Positions 6,612 to 11,688 of a stretch of DNA of 14,972 bases are shown here, one piece after another. The first letter of the stretch is position 1. The number at the start of each line of letters is the position of its first letter. A model generated the notes under the pieces. That model saw only the letters and a list, made by a program, of their open reading frames with translations. It ran no database searches and was not told where the DNA came from. A program made the position numbers and the translations under genes. Origin of the DNA: an uncultured Blautia sp. (GTDB lineage: Bacteria > Bacillota > Clostridia > Lachnospirales > Lachnospiraceae); contig CAKRRX010000057.1 in the NCBI GenBank assembly GCA_934394595.1, positions 1 to 14,972 on the forward strand, in the 5' to 3' direction.

Positions 6612-8331
6612 GTATGCTTTTAAACGTACAATTTTGAATCCGTCTTCTGAGCAGGGAAAGAAGATAAGACCGGAAGTACCGGATGGGATGCTGAAAAAAT
6701 GTAATGTCTGTAAGGCGGCAGTTTTTGTAGATGAGGTAAAAAAGAATAACTATATCTGTCCTCATTGCGGCAATTATTTTCGGATCCATGCAAGACGACG
6801 GATTGAAATGATCACAGATGAAGGCAGCTTTGAAGAGTGGAATGAAACCATGCCGGTAAGCAATCCATTGTGCTATAAGGGGTACGAAGAGAAGTTGAAA
6901 CAGCTTCAGGAAAAGACAGGTCTTGATGAAGCTATTGTCACAGGTAGGGCAAAAATCGGAGGATTTCCGGTGGCGCTTGGAGTGTGTGACAGCCGCTTTT
7001 TGATGGCAAGTATGGGGGAAAATGTTGGGGAAAAGATTGCACTGGCAGTGGAAAAAGCCACAGAAGAGCGCCTTCCGGTGATCATTTTTTCCTGCTCCGG
7101 AGGTGCCAGAATGCAGGAGGGGATCGTATCCCTGATGCAGATGGCAAAAACCTCTGCGGCGATAAAAAGACACAGTGATGCAGGGCTTCTTTACATCAGT
7201 GTACTTACTAATCCCACCACAGGAGGGGTGACTGCAAGCTTTGCCATGCTGGGGGATATTATCCTGGCTGAACCAGGTGCTTTGATTGGGTTTGCAGGTC
7301 CAAGAGTCATAGAACAGACCATTCGACAGAAGCTTCCAAAGGGATTTCAGAGGTCTGAATTTCTTCTGGAACACGGATTTCTTGACCAGATCGTGACACG
7401 AAATGAAATGAAAAATACTCTGGCAGAGCTTCTGCATCTGCATTGTAATAAGCCGGAAAAAAGGGTGGAAACAGAAAGTACTGAAACTATTGAAAAAAGC
7501 ACCGGAAGAAATGAAAAAAGCTTAGATTCAACGGGGGCTCAGTGCGAAAAAAAGACTGCATGGGAGCATGTGCTGCTTGCCCGTGATAAGGAGAGACCCA
7601 CAGGAAAAGATTATATTCCATGGCTGTTCGAACACTTTACAGAGCTTCATGGAGACCGCCTTTTTGGCGATGATCCAGCCCTTACAGGAGGAATTGCATG
7701 GTTTAATAAAGTGCCGGTAACAGTACTTATACAGGAAAAGGGAAATGGTACAAAAGAGAATATTGCCCATAACTTTGGCATGGTTTCCCCGGAAGGATAT
7801 CGAAAATCACTGCGGCTTATGAAGCAGGCTGAAAAGTTTGGAAGGCCTGTGATCTGTCTGGTAGATACCCCAGGGGCATTTTGCGGACTGGAGGCTGAAG
7901 AACGGGGACAGGGAGAAGCTATTGCACGTAATTTGTATGAATTGTCCACTTTGAGGGTCCCGGTGCTTTCTATTGTCATTGGGGAAGGAGGAAGTGGTGG
8001 AGCCCTGGCTCTGGCCGCTGGAGATCAGGTGTGGATGATGGAAAATTCCATTTATTCCATTCTTTCCCCTGAAGGATTTGCGTCTATTTTGTGGAAGGAC
8101 AGTACCAAAGCGAAGGAAGCTGCCCAGGTGATGAAGCTCACAGCTGTAGACCTGAAAAAGCTTGGAATCATTGAACGGGTAATTGGGGAAAAAGAACCAC
8201 TTACACGTGAAAATATGAAGCAGACCATGGAACTGTTGAAAACTGAAATTCAGGTTTTTTTACAGGAATATGGATCCTTAGATGTGGAAAAATTACTGAA
8301 TAAACGGTATGATCGTTTCAAAAAATTGTAA
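6601..8331 (+). CDS. accDA: Fused acetyl-CoA carboxylase carboxyltransferase (AccD-AccA)
   Basis: One 576-residue chain carrying both carboxyltransferase halves, which move the carboxyl group from biotin to acetyl-CoA to give malonyl-CoA. Residues 1-281 are AccD: a zinc ribbon with Cys34, Cys37, Cys53 and Cys56 (CNVC and CPHC), then FSCSGGARMQEG (163-174) and TNPTTGGVTASFAMLGD (203-219). Residues about 282-318 form a polar Glu/Lys/Ser/Thr linker containing two EKS units 21 bases apart. Residues about 319-576 are AccA: AWEHVLLARDKERP, LHGDRLFGDD, NFGMVSPEGYRK, TPGAF, VIGEGGSGGALA and ILSPEGFASILWK. Compared with E. coli AccA (319 residues), the N-terminal helical segment of about 55 residues is missing or replaced by the linker. 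The linker also holds an in-frame slippery heptamer (see 7533-7586). Related fusions occur in some Firmicutes, by family knowledge. It is the last biosynthetic gene of the operon. Confidence 0.94.
   Translation: MKLKYAFKRTILNPSSEQGKKIRPEVPDGMLKKCNVCKAAVFVDEVKKNNYICPHCGNYFRIHARRRIEMITDEGSFEEWNETMPVSNPLCYKGYEEKLKQLQEKTGLDEAIVTGRAKIGGFPVALGVCDSRFLMASMGENVGEKIALAVEKATEERLPVIIFSCSGGARMQEGIVSLMQMAKTSAAIKRHSDAGLLYISVLTNPTTGGVTASFAMLGDIILAEPGALIGFAGPRVIEQTIRQKLPKGFQRSEFLLEHGFLDQIVTRNEMKNTLAELLHLHCNKPEKRVETESTETIEKSTGRNEKSLDSTGAQCEKKTAWEHVLLARDKERPTGKDYIPWLFEHFTELHGDRLFGDDPALTGGIAWFNKVPVTVLIQEKGNGTKENIAHNFGMVSPEGYRKSLRLMKQAEKFGRPVICLVDTPGAFCGLEAEERGQGEAIARNLYELSTLRVPVLSIVIGEGGSGGALALAAGDQVWMMENSIYSILSPEGFASILWKDSTKAKEAAQVMKLTAVDLKKLGIIERVIGEKEPLTRENMKQTMELLKTEIQVFLQEYGSLDVEKLLNKRYDRFKKL
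7533..7586 (+). promoter_or_regulatory. Candidate -1 frameshift signal in accDA
   Basis: GGGGG at 7533-7537 could pair with the anti-Shine-Dalgarno. Ten bases later comes A AAA AAG (7548-7554) in the correct frame (codons GAA AAA AAG for residues 316-318). After a -1 slip, reading ends at TGA 7584-7586, ten codons on, which would give a free AccD of about 328 residues. The order and spacing resemble the E. coli dnaX signal. No strong downstream hairpin was found, and the same heptamer occurs by chance in fabG, so this is a hypothesis. Confidence 0.25.
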
Positions 8332-8339
8332 AATTGTAG

Positions 8340-8372
8340 AAAAATGTACCAGATTGTGATATACTTACCATA
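8340..8372 (+). promoter_or_regulatory. Possible fabT promoter
   Basis: An extended -10 box TGATATACT (TGn at 8357-8359, TATACT at 8360-8365) lies just after the accDA stop. The -35 position 17 bases upstream (8337-8342) reads TAGAAA, four of six consensus bases. It would start a transcript near 8372 with a leader of about 109 bases to fabT. No terminator is visible after accDA, so read-through from the operon is also likely. Confidence 0.4.
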
Positions 8373-8467
8373 AATATTTGCTTGGAGATTTTGCAGAGAT
8401 GATAAGGCTGGCTATTTCGCACAGTGGATATATGTTTTTTATCTGCTGGGCGACTGGCTTTCAAATT

Positions 8468-8472
8468 AGGAG
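8468..8472 (+). promoter_or_regulatory. Ribosome-binding site deciding the fabT start
   Basis: AGGAG lies eight bases before the GTG at 8481. A more upstream in-frame GTG at 8424 has no such site. Confidence 0.7.
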
Positions 8473-8480
8473 AGAAGAGA

Positions 8481-8918
8481 GTGGAGAACAGGGAAGTTAT
8501 TAATGATGTATTGGTACATCTGTTTAACGAGATCATGGAGCTGGAAGAAGAGGCGATCATCACAGAAGAATATAAGGATATCACCAATAATGATATGCAT
8601 ATTATTGAGGCTGTGGGACTTGGCGGAAATAAAATGTCTGACATTGCGGCCAGGCTGAATATTACAGTAGGATCGCTGACCACATCTATGAACAGTCTGG
8701 TAAAGAAAGGCTATGCCGTAAGGGAGAGAAGCGAGCAGGATCGCAGGGTGGTGTTTATCCACCTTACCTTAAAGGGGAGAAAAGCATTTCACCACCACGC
8801 TGAATTTCACCGTAGGATGACTGATGCAGTGCTGGATGTGCTGGACGAAAACGAGGTACTGGTGCTTGCGAAAGCCCTGAATCGTCTTACTCTTTTTTTC
8901 AGGCAGTATAAGTCATGA
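8481..8918 (+). CDS. fabT: MarR-family regulator of fatty-acid synthesis, FabT-like
   Basis: Winged-helix repressor of the MarR family, 145 residues from a GTG start. It resembles streptococcal FabT along most of its length: NNDMHIIEAVGLG before the DNA-binding region, the recognition helix ITVGSLTTSMNSLVKKGY (61-78), the wing RERSEQDRRVVFIHLT (81-96), then KGRKAFHHHAEFHRRM. By family knowledge FabT is a homodimer that represses fab genes with long-chain acyl-ACP as co-repressor, so this is the likely feedback sensor for the operon before it. It follows the biosynthetic genes rather than preceding them. An upstream GTG at 8424 would add 19 residues but lacks a ribosome site. I found no clear FabT-type palindrome in the fragments of intergenic DNA here; the main operator may be upstream of the window. 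Confidence 0.88.
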   Translation: MENREVINDVLVHLFNEIMELEEEAIITEEYKDITNNDMHIIEAVGLGGNKMSDIAARLNITVGSLTTSMNSLVKKGYAVRERSEQDRRVVFIHLTLKGRKAFHHHAEFHRRMTDAVLDVLDENEVLVLAKALNRLTLFFRQYKS

Positions 8919-8921
8919 TAT

Positions 8922-8943
8922 CTGTTTCAAACACGCTCCGGTA
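8922..8943 (+). repeat. Intergenic repeat, copy 2
   Basis: Starts three bases after the fabT stop and matches 4719-4740 at 18 of 22 positions. Its centre TGTTTCAAACA is a perfect 11-base dyad, so an operator or repetitive hairpin is conceivable. No U-run follows it. Confidence 0.45.
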
Positions 8944-9076
8944 CAGCAAATATTAAGTAACCGCAGATACAGGGGAATGCGAGGAGTAATGCAGCAGTAT
9001 ATTTTCTATTATGAGCTGATGGAATCTCACAGATGAGCCACTGCGAAATGTCTGCACAGCAATAAAAATATGCGTG

Positions 9077-9097
9077 CTGGATTCCATTGGGATCCGG
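9077..9097 (+). promoter_or_regulatory. Hairpin directly before the binding-protein ribosome site
   Basis: Nine paired positions close a three-base AUU loop: arm CUGGAUUCC and returning arm GGGAUCCGG, with two U-G wobbles. The ribosome site AAAGGAAG begins on the next base (9098). It could modulate translation or protect the transcript's 5' end; with no U-run it is not a terminator. The rest of the 191-base gap from fabT (8919-9109) shows copy 2 of the repeat and no convincing promoter. Confidence 0.5.
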
Positions 9098-9109
9098 AAA
9101 GGAAGTCCT

Positions 9110-10150
9110 ATGAAGAGAAGAACATTATCATGGTTTATGGCAGCTGCACTTATGGTTGGAACACTGGCTGGAAGTACAAATCTGGTATGGGCAGAAGAGG
9201 AAACCGCTGAGGCAGAGAACTCTGAGAGCGAAGCAGAAGAGCCGGATGCTTCCGAAGAAGAGTCTGATACCGGGGCATCCGGAATGAAAATAGCAGCGCT
9301 GAAAGGGCCTACCGCAATGGGAATGGCACAGCTTCTGGATGATGACAGCTATGAGTTTTCCATTGTTGCAGCACCGGACGAGATCGTTCCGATGATCGTT
9401 CAGGGACAGGTGGATGTTGCTGCAATTCCGGCGAATCTTGCGGCTGTACTGTATCAGAAAACAGACAAAAATATCAGTGTACTGGCGGTAAATACCCTTG
9501 GCGTTCTGTATCTTGTGGAAAACGGAGATTCTATCCAGTCTGTAGAAGATCTGAAGGGCAAGACCATATATGCCAGTGGAAAAGGTGCCACACCAGAATA
9601 TGCATTGAATTCCGTCCTTAAAGCAAATGGTCTGGATCCCCAAAAGGATGTAACCATTGAATTCAAATCTGAGCATGCAGAAGTGGTAGCAGCTCTTGCA
9701 GAAGATCAGACAGCGGTAGGGCTTCTTCCGCAGCCATTTGTAACTACGGCACTTATGAAAAACGAAAATCTTCGTGTGGCGCTGGATCTGAATGAACTCT
9801 GGGAGACTTCCGCAACAGATGGAAGTGAGCTGGTAACTGGTGTTGTGATTGGAAGAAATGATTATCTGAAGAATCATGAGGCAGATGTAAATGCGTTCCT
9901 GGATGCGTACAAAGACTCTGTAGAATTTGTGAATTCCAATGTAGATGCAGCCGCTGAAATTATTGGAAACCATGATATCATTCCGGCAGAAGTGGCAGTG
10001 AAAGCAATTCCGCAGTGCAGTATCGTGTTTATGGAAGGCGATGATATGCAGACCATTCTTTCCGGTTATCTGAATACTCTTAATGAGCAGAATCCGGAAA
10101 CCATCGGAGGTCAGTTACCGGATGAAGACTTCTATTACAAACGTGGATAA
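9110..10150 (+). CDS. ABC transporter substrate-binding protein (SsuA/TauA/NMT1-like)
   Basis: Extracellular binding protein of a small-molecule importer, 346 residues, two-lobed periplasmic-binding fold. Residues 1-28 are a Sec signal peptide (MKRR, hydrophobic core, VWA) with probable signal-peptidase I cleavage before Glu29. An acidic Glu/Ser/Ala linker follows (29-58), then the mature domain starting MKIAALKGPTAMGMAQLLDD. Typical segments are PDEIVPMIVQGQVDVAAIPAN, VEDLKGKTIYASGKG and GLLPQPFVTTALM. Gram-positive binding proteins of this kind are normally lipoproteins, yet the expected lipobox reads TLAGS with Ser22 where Cys is required. AAAGGAAG at 9098-9105 decides the ATG at 9110; a GTG at 9074 would add 12 unsupported residues through a hairpin. 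The permease gene overlaps its end. Substrate is unknown; sulfonate, nitrate, thiamin-precursor and similar ligands are typical of the superfamily. Confidence 0.85.
   Translation: MKRRTLSWFMAAALMVGTLAGSTNLVWAEEETAEAENSESEAEEPDASEEESDTGASGMKIAALKGPTAMGMAQLLDDDSYEFSIVAAPDEIVPMIVQGQVDVAAIPANLAAVLYQKTDKNISVLAVNTLGVLYLVENGDSIQSVEDLKGKTIYASGKGATPEYALNSVLKANGLDPQKDVTIEFKSEHAEVVAALAEDQTAVGLLPQPFVTTALMKNENLRVALDLNELWETSATDGSELVTGVVIGRNDYLKNHEADVNAFLDAYKDSVEFVNSNVDAAAEIIGNHDIIPAEVAVKAIPQCSIVFMEGDDMQTILSGYLNTLNEQNPETIGGQLPDEDFYYKRG
10106..10110 (+). promoter_or_regulatory. Ribosome-binding site deciding the permease start
   Basis: GGAGG inside the end of the binding-protein gene lies 11 bases before the ATG at 10122. 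The earlier in-frame ATG at 10083 lacks a good site. Confidence 0.6.
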
Positions 10151-10898
10151 CAGAGAAAAATATAGAAAATTTTATAAAATACTGGCAGCTGCCATCTGGA
10201 TACTGGTGTGGCAGCTGGCTAGTATGTGGCTGAAACAGGAGATCCTTCTGGCGTCTCCTGTTTCTGTTGTAAAAAGGCTTACAGAGCTGATCGTGACAGC
10301 AGATTTCTGGAAATCTGTGGGTTTTAGTTTCTGCAGGATCATATTGGGTTTTTCCCTTGCCCTTGTACTGGGAACGGTTCTGGCAGCAGCCGCCTACTGC
10401 TTCTGGACAGCAGAAATTCTTATGGAACCGGTAGTTATGATCATCAAATCCACACCTGTGGCATCCTTTATTATCCTGTGCCTGATCTGGATTCCATCCC
10501 GGAACCTGTCGGTATTTATTTCGTTTCTGATGGTATTTCCGGTTGTGTATACCAACCTTTTAGAGGGGATGAAGCAGACAGACAGGCAGCTGCTGGAGAT
10601 GGCTGATTCCTTTGGCGCCGGTCCTGGAAAAAAAATAAAATTTGTTTATCTGTCACAGGTGATGCCTTATGCAGTCACAGCCTGCAAGTTGGGGCTGGGG
10701 CTTTGCTGGAAGGCAGGGGTTGCGGCAGAGGTGATCGGAATTCCAACAGGATCTATCGGCGAAAAATTATATAAAGCCAAGGTCTATTTGGAAACACCGG
10801 ATCTGTTTGCCTGGACACTGGTGATCATATTTATCAGTGTGACTTTTGAAAAGATCTTTTTATTTCTTCTGGAGAAAATTATGGGAGAGAAAAAATAG
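10122..10898 (+). CDS. ABC transporter permease (SsuC/TauC-like)
   Basis: Integral-membrane half of the importer, 258 residues, COG0600-like. Hydrophobic segments suggest about six membrane helices, roughly at 18-36, 70-93, 101-124, 128-146, 187-206 and 228-248. The EAA-type cytoplasmic loop that contacts the ATPase is recognisable at about 156-184 (LLEMADSFGAGPGKK, ending SQVMPYA). The opening LAAAIWILVWQLAS and ILLASPVSVVKRL are typical of the family. It starts 29 bases before the end of the binding-protein gene, so the two are coupled. An earlier ATG at 10083 is possible. No ATP-binding-cassette gene follows: the minus-strand nth ends 9 bases away. The ATPase must be encoded elsewhere or has been lost. 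Confidence 0.88.
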   Translation: MKTSITNVDNREKYRKFYKILAAAIWILVWQLASMWLKQEILLASPVSVVKRLTELIVTADFWKSVGFSFCRIILGFSLALVLGTVLAAAAYCFWTAEILMEPVVMIIKSTPVASFIILCLIWIPSRNLSVFISFLMVFPVVYTNLLEGMKQTDRQLLEMADSFGAGPGKKIKFVYLSQVMPYAVTACKLGLGLCWKAGVAAEVIGIPTGSIGEKLYKAKVYLETPDLFAWTLVIIFISVTFEKIFLFLLEKIMGEKK

Positions 10899-10907
10899 AA
10901 ACTGTAT

Positions 10908-11546
10908 TCAGTCCACACCATTTTTCTCACAGATATCGGCCAGACAGCATCTGTCGCAGTAAGGTTTTGTACGGGCGGTACAGATTTCACGTCCGTGGTT
11001 GACTAAGCGGTGGCAGAAATCATTGCCTTCTTCCGGAGGAATGATCTTCCACAGCGCCATTTCCACCCTTTTTGGATCTTTGATATTTTCCACAAGACCG
11101 ATGCGGTTGGTAAGGCGGATACAGTGGGTATCTGTGACAATAGCCGGTTTTCCAAACACGTCGCCCATGATCAGGTTAGCGCTTTTTCTTCCTACGCCCG
11201 GAAGGGAAAGCAGGGCATTAAAATCGCAGGGAACATTATCCTGGTATTTTTCATGGAGGATCTTCATGCAGGCGCTGATATCCCGTGCCTTACTTTTTCC
11301 AAGTCCGCAGGGTCTTACAATGGCTTCGATTTCCTCCGGGGTGGCAGCTGCAAGGGCGGAGACATCCGGATACTTCGCATACAGATCCTGCACCACCACA
11401 TTTACCCTGGCATCGGTACACTGGGCAGCCAGACGGACACTTACCAGAAGCTTCCAGGCCTGGTCATAATCCAGTGTGCAGTCCGCAAGGGGATATTCTT
11501 TTTTTAATCGATCTATCACTTCAAGAGCTAATTCTTCTTTTGTCAT
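10908..11546 (-). CDS. nth: Endonuclease III, base-excision DNA glycosylase/AP lyase
   Basis: Removes oxidised pyrimidines from DNA and nicks the abasic site. The 212 residues match the family. The helix-hairpin-helix LLSLPGVGRKSANLIMG (112-128) contains the catalytic Lys121, and the GPD-loop aspartate is Asp139 in IVTDTHCIRLTNRIG. The C-terminal iron-sulfur loop has Cys189, Cys197, Cys200 and Cys206, spaced C-x7-C-x2-C-x5-C, one residue longer in the first gap than the usual C-x6-C-x2-C-x5-C. The start at 11546 follows the site AAGGAAGGAA (11552-11561) by five bases; a longer reading to 11657 would begin inside the glgP terminator and is rejected. It has its own promoter and converges on the ABC permease. 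Confidence 0.95.
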   Translation of the reverse strand: MTKEELALEVIDRLKKEYPLADCTLDYDQAWKLLVSVRLAAQCTDARVNVVVQDLYAKYPDVSALAAATPEEIEAIVRPCGLGKSKARDISACMKILHEKYQDNVPCDFNALLSLPGVGRKSANLIMGDVFGKPAIVTDTHCIRLTNRIGLVENIKDPKRVEMALWKIIPPEEGNDFCHRLVNHGREICTARTKPYCDRCCLADICEKNGVD

Positions 11547-11576
11547 AATGGTTCCTTCCTTGGAAATTATATATAT

Positions 11577-11605
11577 ATTGTAAGGGCAAAAAGCTGATTT
11601 TGCAA
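11577..11605 (-). promoter_or_regulatory. nth promoter
   Basis: Read on the minus strand: -35 TTGCAA (11600-11605), 17-base spacer, -10 TACAAT (11577-11582). Transcription would begin near 11570, giving a leader of about 24 bases before the nth ATG. It lies between the glgP terminator and nth, as expected for an independent gene. Confidence 0.6.
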
Positions 11606-11638
11606 GTATAAAGATATATAAAATGTTAATATTGTTAT

Positions 11639-11676
11639 AAAAAAAGAGAGGAGGCAATTGCCTATGCCCCCTCTCT
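11639..11676 (-). terminator. Intrinsic terminator of glgP
   Basis: Minus-strand RNA forms a 12-pair stem (11645-11656 with 11665-11676) around an 8-base loop, followed directly by seven U residues. One pair is a U-G wobble on the minus strand but an A-C mismatch on the plus strand, which supports minus-strand function. It lies 12 bases past the glgP stop codon. Confidence 0.9.
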
Positions 11677-11688
11677 GAATTTTGTTTT

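Noticed and set aside
7491-7499. First A6 run in the accDA linker, considered as a frameshift site
   Set aside because: Its codons are GAA AAA AGC, so the heptamer is out of register for -1 slippage; only the run at 7548-7554 fits.
8450-8470. TTTCAAATT before fabT, considered as an autoregulatory FabT site
   Set aside because: Only one half-site is present; no matching TTTGA arm lies upstream.
8424-8480. Longer start for the FabT-like gene at GTG 8424
   Set aside because: It lacks a ribosome site and adds 19 residues not seen in FabT; GTG 8481 has AGGAG at proper distance.
8970-9035. Tiny open frame (ATG CAG CAG TAT...) after GAGGAG in the fabT to binding-protein gap
   Set aside because: Only 15 codons, and the ribosome-like site is just two bases from the ATG, too close for normal initiation.
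8919-9109. Riboswitch (TPP or similar) upstream of the binding-protein gene
   Set aside because: No conserved TPP, SAM, cobalamin or FMN core was recognisable; only a local hairpin is present.
11547-11657. Nth reading extended upstream to 11657
   Set aside because: The extra 37 residues would be encoded through the glgP terminator and the nth promoter; the ATG at 11546 has a strong ribosome site.
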